Program-made: the position numbers and the translations under genes
Notes under the pieces: model-generated
Told to the model about the DNA's origin: nothing
Seen by the model: only the letters and a program-made list of their open reading frames with translations
Databases searched by the model: none
Part shown: one piece after another, positions 43,634-55,685 of the stretch
Layout of the letters: each line of letters begins with the position of its first letter
Position numbering within the stretch: the first letter of the stretch is position 1
Source of the DNA: Crocodylus rhombifer
Taxonomy: Eukaryota > Chordata > Crocodylia > Crocodylidae
Assembly: GCA_038503035.1 (NCBI GenBank)
Contig: JAVSML010024699.1
Span: 434,001-498,000 of the forward strand
Direction of reading: 5' to 3'
Length of the DNA: 64,000 bases

Positions 43634-43694
43634 GTATGGGCTGTCTGTTGAAAGTATCTTCCAGAACTGGCTTGACACTTCTGGAATACCAAAG
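43634..43694 (+). CDS. AOPEP: AOPEP internal coding exon D (61 bp)
   Basis: Fourth visible AOPEP exon. The acceptor is TTTTACTTTTAAG ending at 43633 and the donor is GTAAAT at 43695. Its first G completes the glycine codon split with exon C, followed by 20 open codons, YGLSVESIFQNWLDTSGIPK. The spacing LSVE-I-Q-WL-SGIPK matches the AOPEP stretch remembered as LSVENIYQDWLESSGIPK. It ends in phase 0. The next exon, expected to begin near the PLQRERR-like segment and lead into the C-terminal helical domain, was not found before the window end, so the following intron would exceed 20 kb. No premature stop or splice-site damage is visible. Confidence 0.9.
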
Positions 43695-46299
43695 GTAAAT
43701 GAAAATACCTCTTTTCAATAGTTTCCAGACAATGACTTTTTCAAGCACATTGTTCAAATCACTGCCTGTATTTATAACAGGTACAGTACAAAATAAATCT
43801 CTTTTGATGACATCTGCTCTGCATGTCTTTATATTATATTCATGTGGGCTCAATTTTGATCAGTTACAGGTTTTTTCCTTCTACTTTCATCTCAACAAAG
43901 CTGCCAAAGGGGAGATCTTTCAGTTTTATTGCTAATCACTCTGGTCACTGGAAAGTGTGCTGTGAGGTATTGTAGTAGGGTTCCACTACAAGTAAGGAGC
44001 ATTGTTCACAGATGTTAATTTGTGAATTACTGACAGATACACTGACAGCAATAACTTCAATAACTATTAAAGTATTTGTACTTTGATATTTTGTGAATAT
44101 TGAGACTTGTTCACAAATCTTCGGAATTTGTTAAGTGAGTTACATTTATTGCAGTAGAGCACTACTGTTGATATGATGGGGTAATCCTTTTGGTTTAAAG
44201 GTTGACTACTGTGAAATCTCTGAAATCCTTGTTCTTGTTTATAATATCCTTTGTTCTGTCTTCATAATATTTGCCATGCCTCACTAGTTCAAATATGTGC
44301 TCTTTTGAGCAATAAGTTCTCAAAATACTGTTACCCCCGGCCTTCCCCACTGCCCTGCCAGAAAAAAAACCAAACCAAAATCACTTGATTCTTCAGTTGT
44401 TTTCAGATTCAAATTTGGGGCTTATTTATATTCAAACCTCTGCTCCATCCCCAAAATGATTTTGGTCACTTGAGATTTATCTTCAGTAGTGCCTGGCACC
44501 AACTGCCCTCTTGGGAGAAGTAATACTGAAACAGGACAAAGTTGGTAGCTGCCTAAAAGGAGCCTAAAAGAGGCTATATAAGAAATAAGATTAGGGGGTT
44601 TGTTGAAGCCAGAAGATTTTCAGGAAGTTTCTTAATAAAATATCTGGGTGGTTCAAGGTGACTTGCTATGGTCATTCAATCTGAGTTGGACCCATGTATT
44701 ATGTGCTTGAGCATTACCATTAGCCACTTTCAGAGAATAGATAAGGGTATATTTTCCTTGTTCTTTCTTTGCATTCTGTAGGGCTTTTTCTGGAAATTTT
44801 GCACTGAGACCAAAATACTTGCTTCCAAATAATATTGTAAAATGCTGTAAAATCCAGATTCTATCTGTTTTTGCTTTAAAATCAGTAAAAAGGCAATTAA
44901 CATTACTTAGACAAGATACTAAGCAGTTAGGATGGTGACATTGTTATTCACAATATTCTCTAATTTCCTGAACAGCTGAGCTGAGTGTGATCAAAGAAAA
45001 GCAAGTAGCTTTTTGGTCAGGGTTTGGTTCCTGATACAGAACCCCCTGATTTAAGCTGCTCATACAATGTGCTTATTCATAAATATTGGTATTGAGACGG
45101 GGGATATAGGAACTGATCGCAGTAGGGAGGGAACACAGGGCAGAAAGTCAGAGCATTACAGGTTGGTGTGAATGTTAGAAGGAAGCTTAAAAACTCTGCC
45201 CCTTTCCCAGCCTTTGCCTCTTAGGACTGTATTAGGACACAACTTTTGAGGGGTCATCTCACCCCTACCCAGTGATTCTTAAGGAACCATTCCAACACTA
45301 TGCATTTCAAAACTCAGTTCAGTGATTACAATTAAGAACTAATCCAAGCATTAGTTGTTTTTTTTGATTCCACAGTGAAAGAAAAATCATTCTCAAAGGG
45401 ACATCTCTTTGTGAGAGTTCAGATGTACTGACAGAGCAGAACTAAAAAGGGAGAAAATGTGGGTGCCTTCAACCCAAGTGATGGGCTTTAATGGAAGGGA
45501 AATAGAACCATTTGTGCTCTAACGCTCGGTATTCACTTTCTCAACAAGTACAAGTACATCTCTCAGACTGACTAAGAGAGGGCTTAAGGGACTAAGAGGC
45601 ACTTCAGAGGCTTTCCTTTCTGCCACTGGTTTTTGATCAAGGGAAGGAACCCAGAACAGAACTAGAGCTTTGAGAGGTATAATCTCCATCAGTTTTCTTA
45701 TCTCCTTCCTTGTTTTTAGTGCAAATGAGCCTGTGCAATGTGCTGAGCATACCTAGTCTCATTTCCTCCCCTATCCTGTGTCCAAGGCACTCTCTTTGTC
45801 TGCATGCTGATACTAAGGAAAAAAGAGATCAGAGAAGCATGGGCATGTTTGAGGAGGAAAGAAGGAAGTGAGAGACATACTGTGTGGGATCTAGGCAGGC
45901 CCTCAGCTCTGCTTCCCACACTTCCCTACTGTCATCCCCTCATTACTGTCCCCACCTTCCAAATCTGCCATCACCATGTTAAGCTAGGATACAGAGATGC
46001 AAACAAGCATATTCAGTGAATGATGTGGGCACACATTGCTGGGAGAGGATGGGAAGCTTGGGAACATGGTTGCTTAGAGTGTGCCACAGACATACAAGAA
46101 GCAAGGGTTTTTAATGATATTTTTATTGGATCAATTGTACTGTTAGGACAGATTTTAACCAAGCTTTTGGGTGCAAAGTAGTTTTGCTTGTTGGATATTT
46201 TCTATGCCACGGGTGTGGCAACACTAACCCTGCTACAGATGTACAGTGCAGAGACTTGGGTAAAGAAAGGAATGGGGATGTCAAATGCAAGGGTCAGTA
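43695..46299 (+). other. Intron after exon D
   Basis: Donor GTAAAT, then AT-rich DNA without recognised elements or a further AOPEP exon. Confidence 0.5.
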
Positions 46300-46315
46300 G
46301 GGACTTGAGAACAAC

Positions 46316-47500
46316 ATGCCAGACCAACCTGATTGGTCACGTCAGACCAACCTGATTGCCTTTTATGATCAGGTCATGAAAGTATTGGATGCAGGTGTTG
46401 CCGTGGATGTAGTCTTTCTGGACTTCAGCAAGGCCTTTGACACCGTCTCTCACCCCATCCTCATTAAAAAATTGGGCGACTGTGGCATTGATGCCTACAC
46501 AGTCAGATGGATTGCAAATTGGCTGAAGGGTTGCACTCAGAGGGTGTTGGTGGATGGATCATATTAGACCTGGGGAGAAGTGGGCAGCGGAGTCTCCCAG
46601 GGCTTGGTCCTTGGGCCCACGCTGTTCAATTTCTTTATCAGCGATTTGGATGACGGGGTGAAAAGCAACCTGTTTAAATTCGCTGATGATACCAAAATTT
46701 GGGGTGAGGTGAGCACGCTAGTAGGGAGGGAAAGACTGCAGCAAGACCAGGGTAGGTTGCAGGGGTAGGCTAACAAAAACAGGATGCGCTTCAATACTGA
46801 CAAGTGCAGGGTGCTGCACTTAGGCAGTAGTAACCAGCAGCACACTTATAAGATGGGAAACTCCCTTCATGAGCACACGGAGGCAGAAAGGGATCTTGGA
46901 GTCATTATTGACTCCAAGATGAACATGGGCCAACAATGTGAGGTCACGGTTGGCAGGGCTAACCAGACCTTGTCGTGCATCCACAGGTGCATCTCAAGCA
47001 GGGCCAAGGAGGTGATCCTGCCCCTCTATGCAACCCTGGTCAGGCCACAGCTGGAATACTGTGTCCAGTTCTGTGTGCCCCACTTCAGGAGGGATGTGGA
47101 CAACATTGAGAAGGTCCAGAGGAGGGCCACCCGCATGATCCGGGGACAACAGGGCAGACCCTATAATGAGAGACTGCAGGACCTGAACCTGTTCAGCCTT
47201 CACAAGAGAAGGCTGAGGGGGGACCTGGTGACCGTCTATAAACTCACTAGGGGGGACCAGAAGAGTTTGGGAGAGACCTTGTTTCCCCTAGCACCCCCGG
47301 CATAACCAGGAATAACGGCCACAAGTTGTTGGAGAGTAGGTTTAGATTAGACATCCGTAAGAACGTTGGAGAGTAGATTTAGATTAGACATCCGTAAGAA
47401 ACTTTGCAGTTAGGGTGGCTAGGATCTGGACCCAACTTCCAAGGGAAGTGGTGCTGGCTCCTACTCTGGGGGTCTTTAAGAGGAGGCTTGATGCCTACCT
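46316..47500 (+). pseudogene. CR1 ORF2 RT and C-terminal region, lightly broken
   Basis: One frame carries AVDVVFLDFSKAFDTVSHPI (46397), GSGVSQGLVLGPTLFNFFI and the intact catalytic FADDTKIWGE (46678), then the C-terminal domain with [16 protein letters not shown] and RRATRMIRGQQGRPYNERLQ. Defects: stops at 46565 and 46766, a frameshift near 47296 in APPGI, and a 37-bp duplication that shifts the frame again. The endonuclease is missing through truncation. Related in subfamily to the 13780 and 63528 copies by sequence. Confidence 0.9.
47328..47401 (+). repeat. 37-bp tandem duplication in CR1
   Basis: GTTGGAGAGTAG-TTTAGATTA repeated at 47328-47364 and 47365-47401. It falls in the same RLDIRKN-coding stretch duplicated independently in the copy at 39149. 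Confidence 0.95.
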
Positions 47501-47602
47501 AGCTGGGATCATTTGAGCCCAGGTTTTTTTCCTGCCCAGGCAGGGGGTCAGACTTGAAGATCTACAAGGTCCCTTCTGACCCTACTTCTATGATTCTATG
47601 AT

Positions 47603-48590
47603 GCCTGGAGTATGCTACAAACTCTCAAGCACCAAGTGAGATAAGAGCACCCACTTAGATATAAGAAACAGTTCATGCCACTTAGAGCTATCAGATCAAG
47701 CTTTATTCATCTCTTTGGCCTGAACTTAGCTCTCCATCACATGACTCTTACAGCTTCTCTTAACACCATCTTTTGGACACAACAGCCTTTTCTGTTGGAA
47801 AAAAATAGGAAATTCACTGTCACAAAATGAGTTAATGCAAGTTAAGATTGCCCTGTGGTACCATGTTGTGTGTAACCATGCACTTATGGGCTTTTGAGAG
47901 GTTAAAGTATGCACTGCCCTAAAGTATGCACTGCTTTAATTTGGAGGTTTAAATGTACTTGAACTCATTTTTCTAGAAGGATGTCAAGCATCATTGAGCA
48001 ACCTTAACTCTGCATTAATAATGCCTTGTGTTGGTATATATAGAGTGAGTTCTCTAAAAATTTTAGGTACATCATAGAGCTGGTTGTTTTGCAGATTATT
48101 ATGAAAAGCTTAATGTCGTTAAGGATCACAGCTTGATTTGGAGTCTGGGAATAACAGTAGGCATATTTAGCTGAATTCCATATTTTGTACAGCAAACAAC
48201 AAGGTTGCTGTTTAGAACATTTGCCCTGAGGAAAGGGGAAAAAAGTGTTGCTAATTGTGTGCCATTGAGCTAGCATACTAATACTCAGTCATCAAATAGC
48301 TCACAAGCATTTAAAGTCTATTCATCACTATAGAGAGCTACGAGAATGACATCAAAAAAATCAGAAAAGAAAGGTAAAAAAAGAAAAGAAAATTTAAAAT
48401 ACTTCTGATTTAATTTGAAAACTATGTTTGCATGACTATGGCAACTTGAAACTCTCCAGCACTACTAACAAGCAATATCAATATCCTGTGCAAGCATATA
48501 ATGGATGTACAGGAAAAATGGTCCAAATTCAGCAGGCCATAAATTGCCACAAATTGTCTTTGAAGATCAACAGGATTTCCTGATTTTACT
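47603..48590 (+). other. Intron, no recognised element
   Basis: AT-rich intronic sequence without family matches. Confidence 0.45.
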
Positions 48591-48597
48591 ATTTCTG

Positions 48598-48735
48598 TAA
48601 AAAAACAGAAAAAGAACCAAACCAAAAAAAAAAAACAGAACCAAAAAAGCCCCCCCAAAACAACCAACTAACCATTCAAACAAAAAAGTATGCTGGGCCA
48701 TGGCTCTGCCATGCCATGCCATGCCATGGCCCCGC
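48598..48735. repeat. A-rich tract and (CATGC)n repeat
   Basis: A-rich run with CCAAACC interruptions (48598-48660), then GCCATGCCATGCCATGCCAT, a pentanucleotide repeat ending in a short ATGGC palindrome. Confidence 0.75.
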
Positions 48736-48739
48736 TGCT

Positions 48740-49427
48740 GCTCCTCTGAGGCTGCCCATGTTGCCCCACCCCCATTTCTCCTCCAGGGTAGAGTCACAGC
48801 CTGAGGGAAGTGGCAGCAGCAGTGGCAGCTGAGCCATGGTGGCGGGGTAGAGGCACAGGCAAGCAGCTGGTGATGGAAGGAAGTGAGGGCAATCCAGCAT
48901 CCCCATCTGTTACTCCTCACACTGCTGGTGTGGGGGTCCTGGCAGTGGCAACAGTCTTGCCACCTGCCACTGGGCCATGGAGGCAGCTACTGCCTGTGCC
49001 AGTCCGGCCAGGCTGCAGCCCCAAGCCTGCTATGGGGACACAAATCTGGGGGGCACACGTGCCTCCCATGCCTCGACTCCGATGTGTTGTCTGTGCCCCT
49101 GCACCCCCTCCAATGCCATGTCTATGCTCCACCCTATAGACTTACCTGTAGGGAACTACAGGAGCTGCTGTCCATGCTGCCTGGCTATCATGTGCATGTA
49201 TTCTTGCACACATTCATGTGGCTATCCCTGCCTGATCACCCTCCTCTTGCTACCCTCACCCCAAGCAGCCACTTGCAGTCCAGAACTCTGCCAGCCTGCA
49301 AGGCTAATTCTGTAGTTTTCCATGTTTTTCTCCTTAAAGGAAAATCCATTTTAAAGTTTATTCATGACCTTTTTATACATTCTTGCAACCCACTTTTGGG
49401 TCATGACCCACAGGTTGAGAAACACTG
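48740..49427 (-). mobile_element. Probable hAT element, one end seen
   Basis: The right end TCATGACCCACAGGTTGAGAAACACTG (split here for length as TCATGACCCACAGG plus TTGAGAAACACTG) is the reverse of the common CAGTG-TTCTCAACC hAT terminus. The interior is GC-rich. The partner end and the second copy of the candidate duplication TTATAAAC (49428-49435) were not found, so extent is a guess. The 234-codon frame at 48883-49587 crosses the element end and is not believed to be a gene. Confidence 0.45.
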
Positions 49428-49435
49428 TTATAAAC

Positions 49436-51330
49436 AGGCATCCAGTGTGACAGCTGAAAATTGTGTCTGTATGGTGCTGGTGCTTGCTGAGCGTTCTGTG
49501 AGGATTAGACCAGGTGTTTCTTGTCGCTTATTCATGTATGGCAAGCTGTATGTTGCTGCTAAGAGCTTAATTAAAGTCAAAGATTAGTGAGGCCTTGTAA
49601 GATTAGTGAAGCCTTAAAAGTAGTAAGGCCTTTTATGTAATAGCTCAGTTAAAATTAACCTTATCAAAAAAATGCAAAACTGCTGTTAGTCAGTCATACT
49701 GCTATTAGTCATAAAGAAAGTTAGTTGTGAGTGGCTGTGAGTCCACAGTGTAGCTCAGAAGTTATAAATTGACTAGCACATCCAGAAATTATCAGAAGGA
49801 AGATGCAGCACCGTGAGAGAAGCTACTAATTTAAAAATTAGCTGTTGACCTAGATTCGGTAGGCCCATAGATCTCGAGGAGCCCAAGGACTGAATACCAG
49901 GGTCTTTCCTGGTACCCCTCGGAAAGTGCATATCAGGGACGCCTAACTTCGGTGAGCTTTATAAAAAAGAAACTTGTCATACATCAGGCATCAGAGGGGA
50001 CTGCCAATAAGCTGCCGATGCCAATTGTTATTGTCTGTCACTGTTGTCTTGTTATATTACACGTAGTTGTATATTTGTTAAGTCAATGAACCTTTCTTAC
50101 CTTTTTACCCCCAACCACTCTCTCAATCCTGAACCCTCCTGCTGTTGGCTGGGACAATCTAGGTTTTCTGTTTCCCATGGGAAAATGAAAAAAACCCAAT
50201 TTCCCCTTTTACCTGAGAAAAACATGGATTTTCATTTTAATGGAGAAAAACGTGGATTTTGCACTTTTGCAAAGAGTTCTCTGCAGGCTGACAGAATTCC
50301 AGCCTGCAAGGGGTTGGGGGGGAGTGGAAGGAGGGTGGTCAGGCAGGGGGTGCCATGTGCATGTACATGACCGTGGGGCAGCCTGGAGAGCAGGTCCCAC
50401 AGCTAAGTCTAGAGGTAGGGGGTGAGGGGGTTAAAGCCCCAATAGGGAGGGAGGGTGGGAGTTGGGCAGGGCTCGTGCTGGGGCTGCTGCCCAGCTGGGT
50501 GGTGCATGGGGCTTGGGGTCCAGGGCCAGAATGTGCAGCCACAGGGCCCCAGCAGGGAGTGAGACTGGACTGCAGGTGGCTTGTCTAGGGGGTAGGAGAG
50601 ACCAGTTCCCCACTGCTGGTGTGCACTCCCGGGGAGGCCAGGGGGGACCTGTGCTCCCCAGATTTGTGTGGGGCGGGACGGGCACAATTGAACATTGTGT
50701 TCAGTTGATACCTCTCTCTCTCTATATATATATAGGCATTTCATTTTAATCATGCATTTTGGGTTTTTTATTAGAGAATTTATGATTGTTTTTATCAGGG
50801 AAAACCAGGATTCCTGGTTATAAAAAACAGTACAGGGAGACAGCAAAACTGCTTAATCTTTTCCTCAGATGGGTGGAATAGGGTAGGGAATGGATTCCAT
50901 TTTCTTCAAGCAAAACACTTTACTCTTCCAGGTGGTTTGTGATTATATCTACTAAAATGTTTGTAAGATTTTAATCTAGAATGATATTCAAACATACCAC
51001 AAGCTATAGGCGTGTGATGCTCTGTAGAGATGATTGTTACACATCCAGTAAACACTTAAGGAAATTAATTTTATTTTCCCCTCTTCTAATTCCTTATACT
51101 GATGTCCAGTTTTCAGAAACTGGGTGGAGGCTAGTACAAATGTTAGATGGAGATATAAATTCATTTCCACGACTGCAGGTCATGGACTCAACGCTACTTG
51201 GGCATCTGCTGTATTTAGCCAAACCCAAGACAACTTTGAATTGAAGAAGACCCCCTCACCCTAGTAATGAGATTATATGCTTGGAAAATTATACTTTTTT
51301 ATAATTTCTTATAGACTTTTATAGAATCTA
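49436..51330. other. Intron with a GC-rich insert
   Basis: 50130-50830 looks like an inserted element: AT-rich shoulders AATCTAGGTTTTCTG (50157) and, at the far side, CCAGGATTCCTGGTT (50805) enclose a GC-rich core. Ends are too vague to call. A (TC)n(TA)n microsatellite lies at 50711-50732. Confidence 0.35.
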
Positions 51331-51336
51331 ATTATT

Positions 51337-51945
51337 AGGGGGGTCATCCTAAATTCATCTCCCCACCCCTTACCCCCTCTGCATCCTCCTGGACCTGGGC
51401 CTGCCCCCTGGTACCAGTCTCCCTACTACTTGTTCCTCCTAGTAGTGCCTGTGCTTCTGCCACTTATCCCATCACCATGTGCCCCTTTCCCTCTCTCCCC
51501 CCATGACTGTGCCTCATGACCCGGTGGCTGGTCCCCCTGCCTTCTGCAGTCTCCTGCTGCTTACCTTGAACAGTAACTCTGGCTGTAGCTGTGGCTTTGA
51601 CTCTGGCTCCAGGGCAGTCATTCCTGGTGTCCCCAGTCCCAACCCAGGCTGGCCAGGCAGAAACAGAGGTGGGAACTCCGGGCCTAGCTGGGTTGGGCCT
51701 GTGGAGGAACTGAAAGTAAGCAGTGGGAGGGAGGAAGTGTGGTGCGGGGACAGGTTGCACCCCTAAGTCTCCCCCACTGTACCAAACACCACAGTCTCCC
51801 ACCTCTGCTGTACAAGACACCCTGGCTTGGGACAGGTGGTGGCTCAGTCAACAGGCCTGGGACTGAAGCCAGTGCTGAGCTGTGACCTGCCCTAGGCTGG
51901 TACTTGAATCTAAGATGAGGGAGATGTTCCCCCAACATGTAGATA
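51337..51945. mobile_element. Candidate MITE with GC-rich interior
   Basis: GGGGGTCATCCTAAATTCA at the left is partly complementary to TTGAATCTAAGATGAGGGAG at the right (TCATCyTArATTCA in common). No target duplication was identified; the frames inside overlap on both strands and are not gene-like. Confidence 0.35.
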
Positions 51946-52142
51946 TGGGGAAACAAACTCATTTTTTATTAAATTAAATATGGTACATCCCAGTGGAGGA
52001 AATACCTTTTGTATCCTCTACAATCTCTTGCCTTGAGACAGAAGACTAGAAGACCTACGTAGTGGAAGATCCTCCATTCCTACATTCAGCCTGTTCCCTG
52101 CAAGCTATCTCAAATTTTCCCTCACACAACAGAACTACGCAG

Positions 52143-52880
52143 TAGGGCTGTGAGAAGCTTTGCCGGCTGTTTTGTTTCAATACTGTTTTGACTTGTTTCA
52201 AGCTTGAAACAGCAAAATCAAAACAAAACAAAGGGCTTCAAAACAGCCTTGAAACGAAACAAGGTTTTGAAACATTTTGAATTTTGAAGCAGCCAGCCAG
52301 GTGGTAGGAGGCAGGGAAGAGCCAGGGCTGTGCTCCAAGTGGTTTTGCAGTTCCATGTGGCTCAGCCTGGTGGGGAACACAGCCCTGGCTCTCCCTGCTT
52401 CCTGCCGCTGGGGCTGGCGGATACAACTGGAGCATAGCACCGGCTCTGCCTTCTTCCCACTGCTGGGCTGCACTCCGATGGGCTCCGCCAGCCCCATGGA
52501 GCTCAGCCCAGTGGTGGGAGGCGGGCAGAGCCAGGGTTGTGCTCTGCCTCCCACCACAGGGCTGCCAGCCACTGGGAGCTGAGCCTGGTGGTGGGAGGTG
52601 CTGAGCTGTGCTGGGGTACTGAGCCTGGTGTGGGGAAGTGCCTCCCGCCACCGGGCTCAGTTCCCAGTGGCTGGCAGTGCTGGGGAACTGAGCTTGGTGA
52701 GGGGAAGTTATAGGCTGTTTCATGCTTATCCATTATAGCCTATGGGAGAAACGTCAAAACAGTGAAACCATTTCAACGAAATGAAATGGAACAGTGCTTT
52801 TGAAATTAAACGAAACTCAAAACGAAACACTGTTCCATCCAAGCGGAAGTTGAAGCAGAACGCTGTTTCACACAGTCCTA
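52143..52880. mobile_element. 738-bp hAT-type element with 8-bp duplication
   Basis: Starts TAGGGCTGTG and ends CACAGTCCTA. Flanking 8-mers are CTACGCAG (52135-52142) and CTACACAG (52881-52888), one mismatch. Sub-terminal regions are AT-rich with repeated GAAAC/TTTC motifs (TTGAAACGAAAC, AACGAAACACTGTT) in opposite orientation at the two ends. The GC-rich core has repeated GAGC-CAGTGG-GGGAGGC-GGCAGAGCC modules. No transposase motif; non-autonomous. Confidence 0.88.
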
Positions 52881-52888
52881 CTACACAG

Positions 52889-54616
52889 ATATGCCTGTAT
52901 ATTAATGCAAACAATAACTAGCTAAACTTGAATACCAGCAAATCTCCATTTATATTACAGTCATAGGAAAGGCATTCTGTCCTTCCTCCAATTTAGAAAC
53001 ACTGGGCCAGTTTCCGATCTCTCAGTGTAAATCAAGAGCGACTCCACCAAAGTCAGGAGAGTCACTTACGATAAGTAAAAACAGAATTTGGCCTAATGCC
53101 GTATTTAAAAATTACTGCTTGCCAAGTTGCACTTCCAGATTCCATGTTTTCTAAAGGTTAGCCTTATAAAGTAGGATGTGTTGCAGTGACCAACACTATC
53201 CTTTCCTATGTGGAAGAATGCCACAGAACAGTCTGGCTATCTTTTGGCTCCGTTGTAATAAGGTTTGCTGATACATAAGGCCCTAAGGTGCATGTGATGA
53301 AAAGTAAACATTTCTGCAGCATGCATTTTCTGAACATTTTTTTTTCCTGGAACATATCTTGGCTATGTTAAATAAGGTCAAGTGGATTGTGTTGTTGAAT
53401 ATGTTGTTTGTTAGATCAAACATCAACAATTGTCAGGATGTACTGCAGTTTCAGAGGTGACTCACCACAGGATTATAGCAACTTTTCATCCTGTGCTCAC
53501 CTAATAGTGATTTAACACTGCTAACTTTAGTCAACGAGTTAAGCTGACACAGAGTGGAATCAGAACCACCCAGTTGCTTTCAGAGGTGGAAAACATCTAT
53601 TAGGTCATGTAAGTCCACTTTACCCTCACAGCTGCTGGACTGCTGTCTCAAGCATGTATTTTTGAGCATTTTCCTATCTAGTTTAAAGTGTCTCAGAGGA
53701 TGGGGATTCCACACCACAGTTGGGACTACAGTCTTATAGACCTTATTATCAAGGAAACTTTTCTCTATGTAGTTTATTTTTTCCCTTTAGGTCATCTGAT
53801 TACTCATAGCTTCTTCTTCCACCCAAAATACTTAGCGCTCTTAAAGTTAAGCATAAGCAGTTATCTTTCCCACTTTCATTTCTCTTTAATTGGTGTTTAG
53901 CTAAGTAATAAATACCAGACAGTCCTCGTACCTCTTTAATAGCTGTTGGGCAAGGTACAACAAAGGATTAAGTGCTTAAAATAAGACTTAGGCAGACTTT
54001 AGATGCTCCCTTTCTTGATCTGAAAGTTGTTTAGGCTCCTGTAGTCTGCCTTCGCACATGCCCAGCAATCATGGTTAATAGTGCTTAGAGTAGTTGCCCA
54101 GGAATTGGGAGATCTGGGTTCTACATCCTCAGTCTGAAGATATGTAAACCCATATCTCCCAGCTTTTAATGATTGCTTTGACCTTCTGGCTATAGACTGG
54201 ACTGGGATGGGGACATCTTGTATCCCATCAATTGTAGCTGGGTTTCTGTGGAACCAGGAACATAAGTCTTTGTAGGGCCAGAAGAGCAAGCTAGAAGGAA
54301 TGTGACTCTGAGGCGTAGTGCTCCTATCATCAATTACATATATTACATGCAACAAAAAACAGACAACAAAAGCTATCTTGACAGCAGGAACTCACATTCA
54401 AGACTTCCCCGTAGCTTATAGGCTATAAAGTCAGCCTTCCTCTTGATTACTTTCCTTCTGGCTCCATAAATCTGACACTCTTTAGTGGCCCAGCTGCAGT
54501 AGGTGCAGTGGAGAGTGCCACACCCAGTCTATCTTCAAGTCCAGTGATCAGAAACTCGTCTGAGAGGTGAGAGGTATGGGTACAAGCCCTCAAGCTGAGG
54601 AGGGTCTAAAAACAAA
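52889..54616 (+). other. Intron, no recognised element
   Basis: AT-rich intronic DNA; short frames only. Confidence 0.45.
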
Positions 54617-54624
54617 CTCTAACT

Positions 54625-54810
54625 CAGGGGCGGGCAAAATGCGGCCCATGGGCCATTTGCAGCCTGCCAGGCCATTCTGTCTGGCCTGTGGGGCACCTAA
54701 AAATTTTGAAAATTAATATTTATCTGCCCCTAGCTGCCTGTCATGCGGCCCTTGATGGCTTGCCAAAACTCAGTAAGTGGCCCTCCACTGAAAATAATTG
54801 CCCACCCCTG
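54625..54810 (+). mobile_element. 186-bp hAT MITE (CAGGGGTGGGC family), copy 3
   Basis: Starts CAGGGGCGGGCAAAATGCGG and ends AATAATTGCCCACCCCTG. Exact 8-bp duplication CTCTAACT at 54617-54624 and 54811-54818. Confidence 0.95.
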
Positions 54811-54818
54811 CTCTAACT

Positions 54819-55494
54819 TGTTCCTAAGTGAGTGTTGTACCTGCTAAACTTACACCACCTCCTCTGGCCATGTTTTGAAAATAAATCTTTGAAAGGATCC
54901 TTGTAGGTGCCTATACTTAGGTCAGGACTCAGTTCCAGGATTTGGTCTCTGGGACTTTTTTGGGACCTAGCCTTTTGGACACTGTTCTGAACTCCAGTAG
55001 CACATCTATGTATTCTTCCACTTCTTTAGAAACTCCATTATTTCATAGCCATGCTCCTATAGGCTGGAAAGCAATTATTTTGATTATTCTATCGGTGTGT
55101 CTTTTTTTTTTTTTTGCTGTTTCATGATCATAGAAATTATTTTTCCCAGGGTCACATGAAATTAGAACTTTCTTTTCTTGAGTCAAAAATATGTAGTCAA
55201 TCTGCCTTTGCATGACACATATTTTCCATTGGTGCTTGAACTGGACTTATGAAAGTGGTGGTAAAAATTCTGTAAGTGAAATATGAGAGTCTTATCTAAT
55301 CACATAAAGCCCAGGTTCCTGGGGTTAAGAAACATGCTAAATATCCCAACAATTACAATACAATTGCAAGAGCTGGAAACACTGGTATGTGCCTCTCTTT
55401 TTCTCTCTGCCCTCTCCTATTTAGGACTGCTCTTCTTGCCCACATTAAGTAGTACTTGCCAATGACAACAGTTCCATCAATAGGTACTTCATAA
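54819..55494 (+). other. Intron, no recognised element
   Basis: A T-run lies at 55101-55116. Nothing else recognised. Confidence 0.45.
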
Positions 55495-55648
55495 TAAATA
55501 GAACTTGACCTGAATGTGGGTGCATCTACATGTGCAGTTAATGCGAAGCAATAAACTCTGGCACATATTGTCGGAGCTGGTAGGGAGTTTCTTGCTTTGC
55601 ATTAATTGCACATGTAGATGCACTCACATTCAGGTCAAGTTCTATTTA
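55495..55648. repeat. 154-bp near-perfect palindrome
   Basis: Left arm 55495-55558 and right arm 55585-55648 are reverse complements over 64 bp with only a handful of mismatches (for example TGAATGTGGGTGCATCTACA against the complement TGAATGTGAGTGCATCTACA), around a ~26-bp loop. Such arms indicate a foldback MITE or an inverted duplication. It contains the TGCATCTACATG motif of the element at 38654. Confidence 0.93.
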
Positions 55649-55685
55649 GCAGATCTGACCAAGCTTAACATGCTGCAGAGGGGGA

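Larger units (their letters stand above)
46300..47602 (+). mobile_element. 5'-truncated CR1 LINE, sense
   Basis: Runs from the RT palm (AACCTGATTGCCTTTTATGA) to the tail CTTCTATGATTCTATGATG. The classic TTCTATGATTCTATG tail and good coding preservation mark a young copy. Small tandem duplications occur at the 5' edge (CAGACCAACCTGATTG twice, 46320-46358) and at 47328-47401. Confidence 0.94.

Noticed and set aside
48883..49587. 234-codon open frame, the longest outside CR1 apart from the RT pieces
   Set aside because: It runs through a GC-rich transposon interior, across the hAT terminus at 49427 and into unrelated intron, so it cannot be one conserved gene.
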